64,000 nt of DNA from Actinacidiphila fildesensis (GCF_042652185.1 NZ_JBHSIX010000038.1), one strand, 5' to 3'; positions 1-8,869 are shown, counted from the first letter of the stretch. Made by a program: numbers and translations. Notes: generated by a model not told the origin, from the letters alone.

Positions 1-57
1 CGAACCGGGCATGCAACTCTTCTACGCCCTCGGACCACGACTCGACCTGCTCCACCG

Positions 58-771
58 TCAACGATTCGTCACACAGTCGGACCAACGAGCCACACCGCCA
101 ACAGTCACACCACATGCGGTTGCAGTATTAACGGCGAATTCAGCCTCGCTGAACCAGGCGTTCTCGCTGAACCGGGTCTCGCGGAATCCAGCAGGTCCGC
201 TGAACTCCGCTCTGTCGAAGTGGGCATCCTCGGTGAACTGCGCCATGTCGAACGCGGCGTCCTCAACGAACCGCGTCCCGTCGAACCAGGCGTCCTTCAT
301 GAACCGTGTCCCGCTGAACCAGACACTCTTGGAGAACTGCGCCTCGGTGAACCAGACGGCGTCGTGGAACTGGACCTCGCGGAAGCGGGCTTGCCCGGTG
401 AACCGTGCACCGTGGAACCAGGCGGGTCCGGTGAACCGCGCCCCGTTGAACCGGACGTTCTCGCGGAACGTCGCCTCGGCGAAGTAGGCGGAGCCGAAAT
501 GCGGGTTCCCCGTGGCGGGGTCGCGCACCGCGTCGAGGACCTGGTTGAGGAGGGACCGGGTGAGCGGGGTTCCGCGGAGGTCCACATCACTGCCGGACGT
601 CAGGCCGGCGAGGTGGGCGGCGCGGTCGGCGTCGGCGAGGTGAGCCAGGCAGGCGGTACTGCCAGGGGTGTGGACGCCTCGGCAACCAATGGGGTCGTGA
701 GCCGGATCCGCACCATGCCCGCAGTGCGGCCAGCCAGGGGTCAGGGGTACGGGTGTCGGGGGTGCGCTCAT
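58..771 (-). CDS. Pentapeptide-repeat protein
   Basis: 237 aa from an ATG at 771 preceded by a GGAG box; the frame stays open upstream to 984, but that would run into the divergent kinase gene. The N-terminal third carries several Cys/His (PGWPHCGHG, PIGCRG, STACLAHLADADR) and could form a small metal-binding module. From about residue 90 to the end there are about fifteen pentad repeats of the form A(D/N/R)F-x-x with W or A in register (WFHGARFTG, AWFTEAQFS, AWFDGTRF), giving a right-handed quadrilateral beta-helix. Such proteins are scaffolds in many pathways; the specific role cannot be deduced. No transmembrane segment is evident. It is divergent from the kinase-transporter gene. Confidence 0.8.
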   Translation of the reverse strand: MSAPPTPVPLTPGWPHCGHGADPAHDPIGCRGVHTPGSTACLAHLADADRAAHLAGLTSGSDVDLRGTPLTRSLLNQVLDAVRDPATGNPHFGSAYFAEATFRENVRFNGARFTGPAWFHGARFTGQARFREVQFHDAVWFTEAQFSKSVWFSGTRFMKDAWFDGTRFVEDAAFDMAQFTEDAHFDRAEFSGPAGFRETRFSENAWFSEAEFAVNTATACGVTVGGVARWSDCVTNR

Positions 772-967
772 GGGTGGCGGCTCCAGCTGCTCGATCGATA
801 GGACCTTACCGACCAGGGCCGACAGGACGCGCCGGAGCGGGTGAACCGCACGCGGGACGGGTTGCTCGCAGATGGCCGCAGTCGCGACACCGCCCCGCAT
901 AAGGGACTTCCGCACCGGACTCCAGAATCGGACACCGGGGTCCTGGCTCCTCAAGTATCTTGCTGCG

Positions 968-3568
968 GTGGACCAGTTGATCACCGAAGACCCGACCCAT
1001 ATGGGCCCGTACCGCCTGATCGCCCGCCTGGGCGCGGGCGGAATGGGTCTGGTCTACCTGGGCCGTTCGGAGGCCGGACGGACCGTGGCCGTGAAGGTGG
1101 TGCAGGCCGAGCACGCTCAGCACCCCGAATTCCGCAAGCGGTTCGCGCGAGAGGTAGCGGCGGCCCGTCGGGTGGGCGGGGCCTGGACGGCGGACGTGCT
1201 CGACGCCGACACCGAGGCCGCCGTGCCCTGGGTGGCGACCCAGTACATCCCGGGGCCGGACCTGCAGACGGTGGTCGCCAAGGACTTCGGACCGCTGCCC
1301 GAGCATTCGGTACGCACCCTCGCCAACCGCCTCGCCCTCGCGCTGCAGGCTGTTCACGAGGTGGGCCTGATCCACCGCGACCTGAAGCCGTCCAACGTCC
1401 TCGTCACCGTCGACGGCCCCCGCGTCATCGACTTCGGCATCGCTCGGGCGATGGACAGCCTCGCCGGGGACAGCCTGCACACCCGCACCGGCATGCTGAT
1501 CGGCTCCCCGGGGTTCATGTCGCCGGAGCAGGTACGCGGCCTTGAACTCACCCCCGCCAGCGACGTCTTCTGCTTGGGTGCCGTGCTCGTCTACGCCGCC
1601 ACCGGGCGCCTCCTGTTCGGCGCCACGGACACCGGCCTCAACGCCCACCTCTTCCGGATCGCCGAGGAGGAAGCGGACCTGACCGGTGTACCGGAATCGC
1701 TGGTCGATCTCGTACGCGCCTGTCTGCACAAGAACCCGGCCGAGCGGCCCGCACTGCAGCAGATCGCGGCGCACACGGCGGCGGACGGGAACGGCGAATG
1801 GCTCCCTGGCCCCGTGCTGGCCCAACTCGGCCGACATGCGGCTCAGTTGCTGGACTATGCCCCTGCGATGCGGACCGCTCCGCCGGCCCCGGCTTCCGTC
1901 GTCCCCGTCCAGCCGCTGCCCCCCATGCCCGTGTACACCCCGACGGCCCCGGCGGACTTCCGTCCGGCTCCGGGCTTCGGCCCGCCACCGGGGCCGTACC
2001 CCGGCTCCTGGCCCGCGCCCCCTGTCCCGGCGGACGTCCACGGCCCGCATCCCCGGCGCTGGTGGGGCCTGGCGGTGATCACGCTGGCACAGTTGCTGGT
2101 GCTGATCAATGGGTCGTACCTGGACATGATCGAGCCGGCCGTCATGGCCGATCTGCAGATCCCTCACGACGACCTGAGCCTGCTGTACCTCGCCCATCCC
2201 CTCGCCTTCGGGGGTCTGCTCCTCCTCGGCGGGCGCATCGCGGATCTCATGGGCCGTAAACGGGCGCTGATCATCGGTCTGGCCGGCTTCGCGGTGGCCT
2301 CCGCGCTCGGCGGCGCGGCCGCGGGCGGCGACATGCTCATCTGGGCCATGGCGCTGCAGGGTGTCTTCGCCGCTCTGCTGTGGCCGTCGGCGCTGTCCCT
2401 GCTGGCCACCTCCTTCACCGACCCGAAGGAGCGCGGCAGGGCCTTCGGGGTCTTCGGTGTCATTGCCGGCGGCGGCTCGGCGATCGGACTGCTCGTGGGC
2501 GGTTGGGTGGTCACGAAACTGGACTGGCGCCTCGGTCTGTACATCAACGTCCTGATCGCCGTGGTCGCCGGGATCGGCGCGGCCACCCTGGTGCACGAGC
2601 GTCCGGGCCGCACTGCGGTGCGCCTGGACCTACTCGGCGCGGTGCTCGGCACCGGCGGACTCTTCGCCCTCACCCTCGGCTTCAACAAGGCCGGGACATG
2701 GGGCTGGACCGACCCCCGGATCGCGGCCCTACTGGTGGGTGGCGTCCTGCTGCTCGCGGCCTTCGTGGGGTGGCAGACCCAGGCGTCGACCCCGTTCCTG
2801 CCGCCCTACGTCTTCAGGGACCGAGCCCGCCTCGGCGCCTTCCTCACCATGGTCGTGGCAAGTATGGGACTTGTCGCGCTGTTCCTGACCGAGACCTTTT
2901 ATCTCCAGGATGTCCTCGGTTACGACCCGTTCCGGTCCGGCGTCGCCTTCCTGCCCACAGTCGGCGCGATGGTCATCGGGTCCACCCAGATCTCCGCCCG
3001 CCTGCTGCACCGCGTCGGACCCCGCGCCTTGATGGTGCCGGGCCTGGCACTCGTGGCCGTCGGCGTTCTGCTCCTGACGCGCCTCACGCTCGACAGCACC
3101 TACTCCGCCCAGGTGCTGCCGAGCATGCTCCTCACCGGTCTCGGCACAGGCATGGCCTTGATGCCGCTCTTCGCCATCGCGACGGCCGGCACCACCCCGC
3201 AGGACTCCGGTGTGACCTCGGCATCGGTGAACGCCGCTCAACAGTTCGGGGGTTTGATCGGAGTCGTGGGGTTCAGCAGCATCCTCGGCTCGGCCATCGT
3301 CGCCCGGGTGCACGATCTGTCCGGGCTCCCGCCAGGCCTTGACGAGCTGGCCCGGAGCGGGCGCGCCAGCAGCCAGCGAGGGCTCCCACCGTCGCTGTCG
3401 AAGCCGCTCGCCGAAGCGACCATGAGCGGATACACCTCCACCCTCTGGTGGGTGGCCGGCATCCTGCTGCTCGCGGCCCTGGTAGCGGGCCTGATGATCC
3501 CGCCCACCGGCCCCACGACCGAGCCGGCAGCTCTCTACGGCAAGGGCGGCCACGTCGGACCTTCATGA
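968..3568 (+). CDS. Ser/Thr protein kinase fused to a DHA2-type MFS transporter
   Basis: A single 866-aa frame joins two normally separate proteins. Residues 1-280 are a complete Hanks kinase: glycine loop GAGGMG (22-27), lysine in VAVKVV (K43), HRDLKPSN (D138), DFG (D155), SPGFMSPEQ. A Pro-rich linker (about 300-360) leads into a membrane domain from about 363: motif-A-like GGRIADLMGRKRAL, then 12-14 hydrophobic helices as in EmrB/QacA drug exporters. The GTG at 968 matches the usual start of Streptomyces kinases (xDQLxxEDPxxxGPYRL); an ATG at 872 in the same frame would add 32 unconserved residues. The likely product is a plasma-membrane exporter with a cytosolic N-terminal kinase that phosphorylates the transporter or a partner (inference). 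No extracellular PASTA sensor is present. Confidence 0.9.
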   Translation: MDQLITEDPTHMGPYRLIARLGAGGMGLVYLGRSEAGRTVAVKVVQAEHAQHPEFRKRFAREVAAARRVGGAWTADVLDADTEAAVPWVATQYIPGPDLQTVVAKDFGPLPEHSVRTLANRLALALQAVHEVGLIHRDLKPSNVLVTVDGPRVIDFGIARAMDSLAGDSLHTRTGMLIGSPGFMSPEQVRGLELTPASDVFCLGAVLVYAATGRLLFGATDTGLNAHLFRIAEEEADLTGVPESLVDLVRACLHKNPAERPALQQIAAHTAADGNGEWLPGPVLAQLGRHAAQLLDYAPAMRTAPPAPASVVPVQPLPPMPVYTPTAPADFRPAPGFGPPPGPYPGSWPAPPVPADVHGPHPRRWWGLAVITLAQLLVLINGSYLDMIEPAVMADLQIPHDDLSLLYLAHPLAFGGLLLLGGRIADLMGRKRALIIGLAGFAVASALGGAAAGGDMLIWAMALQGVFAALLWPSALSLLATSFTDPKERGRAFGVFGVIAGGGSAIGLLVGGWVVTKLDWRLGLYINVLIAVVAGIGAATLVHERPGRTAVRLDLLGAVLGTGGLFALTLGFNKAGTWGWTDPRIAALLVGGVLLLAAFVGWQTQASTPFLPPYVFRDRARLGAFLTMVVASMGLVALFLTETFYLQDVLGYDPFRSGVAFLPTVGAMVIGSTQISARLLHRVGPRALMVPGLALVAVGVLLLTRLTLDSTYSAQVLPSMLLTGLGTGMALMPLFAIATAGTTPQDSGVTSASVNAAQQFGGLIGVVGFSSILGSAIVARVHDLSGLPPGLDELARSGRASSQRGLPPSLSKPLAEATMSGYTSTLWWVAGILLLAALVAGLMIPPTGPTTEPAALYGKGGHVGPS

Positions 3569-3716
3569 CGCGAGAGGGCGGCGTGACCCCGGCGTAATGA
3601 AAGTACGTGACGGGCGGTGGTCGGGCTCCGCCGCTCATCGGCTGAATCGCCACGTACCCGGGGCGGGTCTAGGCTGGAGGTGGACTCGGGGCCATTTCCC
3701 GCTGAGGTGGTTGATC

Positions 3717-4085
3717 ATGACCGGACTGGTGTTCCGGAGTTTCGACTCCGCTGACGAGACAAGACCGTTCGAGGACGGCAAGGGCAGGCTGGACCTGCTC
3801 GAAACCGATGGTGGACCGGTCGGTCGGGCGGTCTTTGAGCCTGGCTGGCGCTGGTCCGAGCACATCAAGCCGATGGCCGGCACCGACAGCTGCCAGTCGG
3901 CCCATACCGGGTACGTGGTGAGCGGCCGGATCAAGGTCGTCATGGACGACGGCGAGAGCGCCGAGGCGGGTCCGGGCGACTTCATCCAGATCGCACCAGG
4001 ACACGACGCCTGGGTGGTCGGCGACGAACCCTGCGTGGCGCTGGACTGGACCGGCTACGGAGATTACGCGAAGCCGACTTCGTAA
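3717..4085 (+). CDS. Cupin-domain protein
   Basis: 122 aa; the ATG at 3717 follows a GAGG box nine bases upstream. A single conserved beta-barrel cupin (about residues 35-115) is visible: HIKPMAGTDSCQSAHTGYVVSGRIKVVMDD, then PGDFIQIAPGHDAWVVGDEP. Only part of the usual His/Glu metal set is present, so metal binding is uncertain. Small single-domain cupins of this type are annotated widely in actinomycetes without a defined substrate. It stands alone, after the kinase-MFS gene and converging on a truncated oxidase relic on the other strand. Confidence 0.85.
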   Translation: MTGLVFRSFDSADETRPFEDGKGRLDLLETDGGPVGRAVFEPGWRWSEHIKPMAGTDSCQSAHTGYVVSGRIKVVMDDGESAEAGPGDFIQIAPGHDAWVVGDEPCVALDWTGYGDYAKPTS

Positions 4086-4102
4086 CAGGGTCCCGCGGGA
4101 GT

Positions 4103-4322
4103 CAGGCCCGGGCAGCCGGGCCTCGATCGCCTCCGTCAGCCACTCCAGGAAGAGCGCGACCGGCTCGGCCGGAGCCGATGCCGGGTCGAACGTGGCGAGG
4201 GGGCCGGCGAACACCTCCAGACCCCGCAGCCACGCACGTACATCCCGCGATCCGTCCGCCGCACCCATCAGGATCTCCGTCCCCGTCGCGTCCCACCGGT
4301 CACGACCGTACTGACCGCCCAC
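4103..4322 (-). pseudogene. 5' remnant of a pyridoxamine-phosphate-oxidase-like gene
   Basis: Read on the minus strand, about 73 residues (MGGQYGRDRW... to ...AIEARLPGPDS) resemble the N-terminus of PdxH-type flavin oxidases: LRGLEVFAGPLATFDPAS followed by PVALFLEWLTEAIEARLPGPD, which in intact proteins precedes the FMN-binding MTLST(V/A)DxxG block. Here similarity stops abruptly at about 4103 and the frame runs antisense into the cupin gene. The start could be at 4322 or 4268. I interpret it as a gene cut off by a past deletion or rearrangement whose junction lies just downstream of the cupin stop codon. Confidence 0.6.
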
Positions 4323-4413
4323 GCTCCCGGCGACGGGTTCCGGACCCCGTCCCGAGGGCGTTACGACCGCCGGAACACCGCCCAGGAAGCGGACGCCCGC
4401 GCACGCGGCCTGA

Positions 4414-4965
4414 TCACCTCGGCGGATCCTCGCCCGTCAGGCCGTCGACGGATTCGCGGATGAGGTCGGCGTGACCGACGTGGCGGGCGTACTCCTCGAT
4501 GAGGTCCAGCAGGATGCGGCGGAGGTTGGGGTGTTCGCCGCTGCGGGTGACATAGGCGCCGAGCTGATCCAGTCCGCCCTCGCTGAGTGCTTGGTCAACG
4601 GTGGCACGGGAGCGGGCGACCGATTCCTGCCAGAGAGTGCGCAGTTGCTCGGGAGTGTCCTCGGCGGCCGAGCGGTAGTCCCAGTCGGGGACGCTGTCCC
4701 AGTCGACGGTGTCCCAGGGGGCGCCGGCGGCGGAGCCGAGCCACAGCCGGGCGAAGTGGCTGTCTTCCACGTGCGCCAGATGTTTGAGCAGCCCGCCCAG
4801 AGTGACGGTGGATGCGCCAACCGTGGCTTGCAGACCGGCGCTGTCCAGGCCGGAGCACTTCCAGGCGAGCGTGGCCCGCTGGCGTTCGAGGGCGCCGAGG
4901 ACGGCTGCCGCCTCGGTACCGGCGAGGGGAGGTTCCGGCCATGTTTCCGCAGTGAACTCAGTCAT
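4414..4965 (-). CDS. DinB/DUF664 family protein
   Basis: 183 aa. Shows the DinB/DUF664 four-helix-bundle pattern: GLLKHLAHVEDSHF near the N-terminal third (first metal-ligand His), and ILLDLIEEYARHVGHADLIRE near the C-terminus (paired His, HVGHAD). In this superfamily three His residues bind a divalent metal, and some members are mycothiol- or bacillithiol-dependent S-transferases; which substrate applies here cannot be told. ATG at 4965 with an AAGG box. It is followed on the same strand only by the PNPOx relic. Confidence 0.85.
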   Translation of the reverse strand: MTEFTAETWPEPPLAGTEAAAVLGALERQRATLAWKCSGLDSAGLQATVGASTVTLGGLLKHLAHVEDSHFARLWLGSAAGAPWDTVDWDSVPDWDYRSAAEDTPEQLRTLWQESVARSRATVDQALSEGGLDQLGAYVTRSGEHPNLRRILLDLIEEYARHVGHADLIRESVDGLTGEDPPR

Positions 4966-5029
4966 GGCCGCAGACCTTAGCGAACGGCTCCGACAGCGCG
5001 TACCGGCGGACCCAACCGGCCGACCGCGC

Positions 5030-5443
5030 TCATGCGGCGGGCTCCGGGGCGATCTCGGCGATCAGGTTCTCGATGAGGGCCTTGATCTCATCGCGGATCG
5101 GGCGGACGGCCTCGACGCCCTGGCCGGCCGGGTCCTCCAGCTTCCAGTCCAGGTACCGCTTGCCGGGGAAGACCGGGCAGACGTCGCCGCAGCCCATCGT
5201 GATGCAGACGTCGGACGCCTGGACGGACTCGACCGTCAGTACCTTGGGGATCTCCGCCGAGATGTCGATGCCGACCTCGCGCATCGCCTCCACTGCCGCC
5301 GGATTCACCTGGGCGCCGGGGGCGGAGCCGGCGGAGCGGACCTCGACGCGGTCTCCGGCCAGGTGGGTGAGCCATGCGGCCGCCATCTGGGAGCGGCCGG
5401 CGTTGTGGACGCAGACGAAGAGGACGGATGGCTTGTCGGACAC
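5030..5443 (-). CDS. arsC: Arsenate reductase, low-molecular-weight phosphatase type
   Basis: 137 aa, GTG start at 5443 with AAGGAA upstream. The P-loop CVHNAGRS (C11-S18) is the CX5R(S/T) signature; C80, C85 and C89 (DVCITMGCGDVCP) supply the intramolecular disulfide relay of thioredoxin-coupled ArsC enzymes, and PIRDEI near the C-terminus carries the conserved Asp region. It reduces As(V) to As(III) in the cytosol. It is divergent from arsR across an 80-bp region with repeated half-sites, so it is probably repressed by that ArsR. The As(III) exit route here would be the aquaporin-type channel downstream of arsR. Confidence 0.95.
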   Translation of the reverse strand: MSDKPSVLFVCVHNAGRSQMAAAWLTHLAGDRVEVRSAGSAPGAQVNPAAVEAMREVGIDISAEIPKVLTVESVQASDVCITMGCGDVCPVFPGKRYLDWKLEDPAGQGVEAVRPIRDEIKALIENLIAEIAPEPAA

Positions 5444-5490
5444 GGTGTTCTCGTTCCTTCTGTCGGCGAGCGTCGTGGGCGGGAGCTGGC

Positions 5491-5519
5491 ATCAGCGCTC
5501 ACTGATGTGAAAGTATCAG
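5491..5519. promoter_or_regulatory. Candidate ArsR operator between arsC and arsR
   Basis: Three alternating half-sites ATCAG (5491-5495), CTGAT (5502-5506) and ATCAG (5515-5519) form two overlapping inverted repeats in the short divergent intergenic region. ArsR/SmtB repressors bind such dyads over the promoter. Assignment to this ArsR is by position and symmetry only. Confidence 0.55.
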
Positions 5520-5522
5520 CAG

Positions 5523-5837
5523 ATGATGACGTCAGTCGACACTGACCTGATGCGGGTTCTCGCCGACCCGCTCAGGCTGCAGATCGTGACCCTTCTCGCC
5601 CGGGAGACCTTGTGCACCACGCACCTGGTGGAGGAGACCGGGGCCAGACAGACCAACCTCTCGAACCACCTCAGGGTGCTGCGCGAGGCAGGCGTGGTCG
5701 ATACCGAACCCTGCGGCCGATTCACGTACTACAAGCTGCGGCCGGACGTCATGGAAGCCCTGGCCGGGTCCTTCACCGAGCTCGCCGCCACCGCTCGCGC
5801 CACCGCCGAGGGCAACCTCAAGCGTTCCTGCCCCTGA
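5523..5837 (+). CDS. arsR: ArsR-family metalloregulator
   Basis: 104 aa winged-helix repressor. The N-terminal half has LADPLRLQIVTLLARETLCTTHLVEETG followed by the recognition helix RQTNLSNHLRVLREAGVV and the wing GRFTYYKLRPD. The classical ELCVCDL arsenic site is represented only by LCTTHL, with one Cys; other cysteines occur in EPCGRF and at the C-terminus (RSCP), so As(III) may be held by a different triad. Two adjacent ATGs (5523, 5526) are possible starts and neither has a strong ribosome site. It is divergent from arsC and 27 bases upstream of the aquaporin gene, probably co-transcribed. Confidence 0.9.
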   Translation: MMTSVDTDLMRVLADPLRLQIVTLLARETLCTTHLVEETGARQTNLSNHLRVLREAGVVDTEPCGRFTYYKLRPDVMEALAGSFTELAATARATAEGNLKRSCP

Positions 5838-5864
5838 TCTCCGTACCTGCATTGAGGAGTCCCG

Positions 5865-6674
5865 TTGAGTGCCACCGAGGCCGGCGCCGCGACCACGGCG
5901 GAATCGCCGCCCATACCTGAGACCGGCCCCCAGCCTGCCCCGGGCGCCACCCCGCCCCGCGTCCCGCTGGCCCACCGGGCGGCAGCGGAACTGGTCGGCA
6001 CCGCCGCCCTCGTGGCTGTGGTCGTCGGCTCCGGCATCCAGGCAACCCGGCTCAGCAAGGATGTGGGCCTGCAACTGCTGGCCAACTCCACTGCCACGGT
6101 CTTCGGCCTCGGCATCCTGGTCCTGCTGCTCGGCCCGGTCTCCGGTGCCCACTTCAACCCCGCCGTCACCCTCGCCGAGTGGTGGAACGCACGGCGCGGC
6201 GGCGCAGGCGTGACCGGCCGCGAGGTTGCCGTGTACCTCCCCGCGCAAGTGGTCGGGGCGATCGGCGGCGCGGTCCTGGCGGACGCGATGTTCGGCGAAC
6301 CGCTCGTGAAGTGGTCCACGCACGACCGCTCGACCGGACACCTGCTGCTGGGCGAGGTCGTCGCCACCGCCGGACTCGTCCTGCTGATCTTCGGCCTGGC
6401 CCGCACCGGCCGACTGCGCTTCGCACCGGTCGCCGTCGCCTCGTACATCGGTGCCGCCTACTGGTTCACCTCGTCGACGTCGTTCGCCAATCCGGCGGTG
6501 ACGATCGGCCGGGCTTTCACCGACACCTTCGCCGGGATCGCCCCGAGCTCGGTGCCCGGCTTCATCGGCGCCCAACTCGCCGGCGCCGTTGTGGGCCTGG
6601 CCCTGGTCGCGCTCGTCTTCGGCCGGACCGGCACCGCTGCTGCGGCAGCCACCGCCGCAGCGGGAGCCGAATGA
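5865..6674 (+). CDS. MIP/aquaporin-family channel in an arsenic operon
   Basis: 269 aa, TTG start at 5865 with GAGGAG seven bases upstream. After a 30-residue Pro/Ala-rich N-terminus there are six hydrophobic segments and both NPA half-helix motifs, FNPAVTLAEW and FANPAVTIGRAF. The context (arsC, arsR) resembles AqpS-type systems of soil bacteria, in which ArsC-made arsenite leaves down its gradient through an aquaglyceroporin instead of an ArsB/Acr3 pump. No ArsB or Acr3 is in this window, which fits. The Ala-rich C-terminal tail is of low complexity. Substrate specificity is inferred from context. Confidence 0.88.
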   Translation: MSATEAGAATTAESPPIPETGPQPAPGATPPRVPLAHRAAAELVGTAALVAVVVGSGIQATRLSKDVGLQLLANSTATVFGLGILVLLLGPVSGAHFNPAVTLAEWWNARRGGAGVTGREVAVYLPAQVVGAIGGAVLADAMFGEPLVKWSTHDRSTGHLLLGEVVATAGLVLLIFGLARTGRLRFAPVAVASYIGAAYWFTSSTSFANPAVTIGRAFTDTFAGIAPSSVPGFIGAQLAGAVVGLALVALVFGRTGTAAAAATAAAGAE

Positions 6675-6753
6675 CCCACGCCGCGCGGGTGCAGTGATCG
6701 GCGGCGGCCCAGCCAGGGCTCGCCGCCGGCTACCACCTGCGCCAGTTCGGCGT

Positions 6754-8265
6754 TCAGCCTCGTTTGAAGACCGCCTCAGCCTTGTTGTGGCCGCAGGGAA
6801 GCAGCTGGATCGCCGTGCCGCCGTTCACCGTGCCCACGCACAGTTTGGCCTGCTCGGAGTAGACGGTGCTGTTGCCGGCGCGGACGGAGAACCGCTGCGC
6901 CGGATTGCCGCTGCAGTTCGCGAGCTGCACCACCGTGCCGGGGGCGGTGGCACCCCAGGCGGCGTCCATGCAGAGGCCTTTCGTCCGGACCGTGCCGTTC
7001 GAGGGGTCCCACTTCTGGTTCGCGCTGCCGTCGCACGCCGCCAGGATCAGCGGTGTGCCGTCCGAGGCCTTCGATCCGCTGAGGCACTTGCCGGTGCCGG
7101 GGTTCACCAGCGCGGTCGCCGTTCCGGCATTGCCCCCGTTGGTGGTTCCCCCGCTCGCGGGGGGAGTGCTCGCCGTCGGCTTCGAAGTGGCGGCGTCCTG
7201 GGGAGCCCCCTGGGTGCCGGGGGCCTTGGCCCCGGGTGCGGAGGACGATGAGGAGTCCTTCAGCGTGAGAACGAGGGCAGTGCCCATCAGGCAGGCGCCG
7301 ACCGCGGTCGCCACGATCACCCAGCGGCGGGTGAACGGCCCTCCTCTCCGGCGGTTCTCGGGTGCGGCCCCGCCGACGGGGTGGCCGGCAGGATCGGCAC
7401 CCGCCTCCTCATGGGCGGGCGCGTCCGATGACGGATGCAGCCGGCGTGCCACGGGCTCGTCCAGGAGGCCGGTGTCCACGACACCGTTCGCGTCGATGGT
7501 GAAGCGCCACCGCGGCTGGTCGACCCGGCCGACGACGACCACCGACCAGCGTCCGTCCGGATCGTCCGCCAGCTTGGTGATGCGTTCGCGTTGGCGGTCA
7601 CGGCCGCCGGGCAGACCGACCAGCAGTGCCACCCCGCCGCTCACGTCGTCCAGCGCGGCATCGCCGTCGGTCAGGGCCTGGGTCGGTGACTCGGCCGATC
7701 CGAACCGCTCCGCGGCCCCTGGTCTGAACCCGATCCGGACCACCTGCACACCCTGTGACCACGGGCTCGTGGTGAGCTCGCGGGTCCACGCCTCGGCCAG
7801 GGCCCTTGCCTGCCGGGCGTCGCCCTCCAGGCTGATGATGCCGCCGACCTGACTGAGGTTCAGCAGCGCGAAGCCCGAGGCGGTGTCGCCGAGCGAGACC
7901 AGCTTCGGGTACGGGTCCGGCAGTGACTCCGCCACACTCGCGCTCTGCAGCATGCGCAGCCGCGCATGCCAGGTCCGGCCGCCGTGATCGGCGGTCCACC
8001 CGACGGGGGGACGCTCGTCGGGGGTCTTGAGGCGAAGCCAGACGGTGTCGGGTCCGACGACGACCACATGGGCCACGGGAACACCGCGGTTCTCGCGGTC
8101 GCAGGCGGTGGCCAGGACGCGTACGACCCGGTCCACGGTCCACAGGCCGTGATCGGCGCCCCGGGCCGGCCCCGATCGTGCCTCGGTCCTTCGCGACCTG
8201 CGCAGCCGGGCACGCCAGTCGCCGCGGCGAGGAACGCGATCAGCGGATCGGCTCGGCAGTGTCAC
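6754..8265 (-). CDS. Membrane protein with C-terminal RICIN (beta-trefoil) domain, T7SS-associated
   Basis: 503 aa; GTG at 8265 has a GAGGGG box six bases upstream and is preferred over an upstream in-frame ATG (8355). Residues 1-260 form an undefined cytosolic domain (LWTVDRVVRVLATACDREN, SGFALLNLSQVGGIISLEGDARQARALAEAWTRELTTSPWS) like those beside Streptomyces T7SS loci. One transmembrane helix lies at about 315-337 (VIVATAVGACLMGTALVLTL). After a Ser/Thr/Gly-rich stalk comes a RICIN trefoil (about 380-503; GTGKCLSG, NQKWDPSN, AQRFSVR) predicted outside the cell. Divergent from the Esx/EssC operon, it probably contributes to the secretion apparatus or wall binding (inference). Confidence 0.8.
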   Translation of the reverse strand: MTLPSRSADRVPRRGDWRARLRRSRRTEARSGPARGADHGLWTVDRVVRVLATACDRENRGVPVAHVVVVGPDTVWLRLKTPDERPPVGWTADHGGRTWHARLRMLQSASVAESLPDPYPKLVSLGDTASGFALLNLSQVGGIISLEGDARQARALAEAWTRELTTSPWSQGVQVVRIGFRPGAAERFGSAESPTQALTDGDAALDDVSGGVALLVGLPGGRDRQRERITKLADDPDGRWSVVVVGRVDQPRWRFTIDANGVVDTGLLDEPVARRLHPSSDAPAHEEAGADPAGHPVGGAAPENRRRGGPFTRRWVIVATAVGACLMGTALVLTLKDSSSSSAPGAKAPGTQGAPQDAATSKPTASTPPASGGTTNGGNAGTATALVNPGTGKCLSGSKASDGTPLILAACDGSANQKWDPSNGTVRTKGLCMDAAWGATAPGTVVQLANCSGNPAQRFSVRAGNSTVYSEQAKLCVGTVNGGTAIQLLPCGHNKAEAVFKRG

Positions 8266-8569
8266 CTGTGGCCCCTCGGTTGTGGGCGGCTGGTCGTGTC
8301 GGGCGCGCACCCCGCCAGGCGCGGCTGGCCGCGTCGTCAGGAGCTGCCCCACCACGAGCGGAGCGCACGGGGTTTTCGTCGTGCCCCGAACGTTGGCCTT
8401 CCCGCCAGGGAAGTGTCAACGCCGGGCAGGGGGAGGGCTTGGGCCCTTGGGCCCAAGCCTCCAGCCGGTGTTCTGGACCGCCACTGGGTCCGTTCCTAGC
8501 ATCGGCAGCGTCCGTGCCGAACGAGTCGGTGCGTACCGAGACGCTCGGCGACACCAGAAGGGACACACC

Positions 8570-8869
8570 ATGGCGAATCTGAACGTCACCTACCAGGAGA
8601 TGTCGGACACCGCGAACACGATGCGCACCAACAAGGCCGATATCGACGACAAACTCACGCAGTGCAAGAGCATCGTCGACGGCCTGACGGCCAGCGGCTT
8701 CGTCACCGAGCAGGCATCGGGAAAGTTCGACGAAGTGCACACCGAGTTCGTCACCTCGGCCAATCAGGCCATGGAGACCCTGGACCAGCTGTCGGTGTGG
8801 CTCGACAAGGCCGTGGACGCGCTGCGTGACATGGACACCCAGCTCTCCGGTTCCCTCAACCAGAAGTAG
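8570..8869 (+). CDS. WXG100-family (Esx-like) protein
   Basis: 99 aa, ATG at 8570. Two predicted helices flank a turn, the ESAT-6/WXG100 hairpin design; the usual W-x-G is replaced by SGFV in TASGFVTEQASGKF, a common Streptomyces variant. Such proteins form dimers and are exported by, or activate, the FtsK/SpoIIIE ATPase of type VII secretion. It is the first gene of a plus-strand operon, 87 bases upstream of the EssC/EccC gene. The usual YxxxD/E export tail is not obvious; the protein ends LSGSLNQK. Confidence 0.88.
   Translation: MANLNVTYQEMSDTANTMRTNKADIDDKLTQCKSIVDGLTASGFVTEQASGKFDEVHTEFVTSANQAMETLDQLSVWLDKAVDALRDMDTQLSGSLNQK

Noticed and set aside
806..2596. 596-aa open frame antisense to the kinase-MFS gene
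   Set aside because: It has Arg/Gly/His-rich low-complexity composition and mirrors the third-position bias of the kinase gene; the sense strand shows complete domains.
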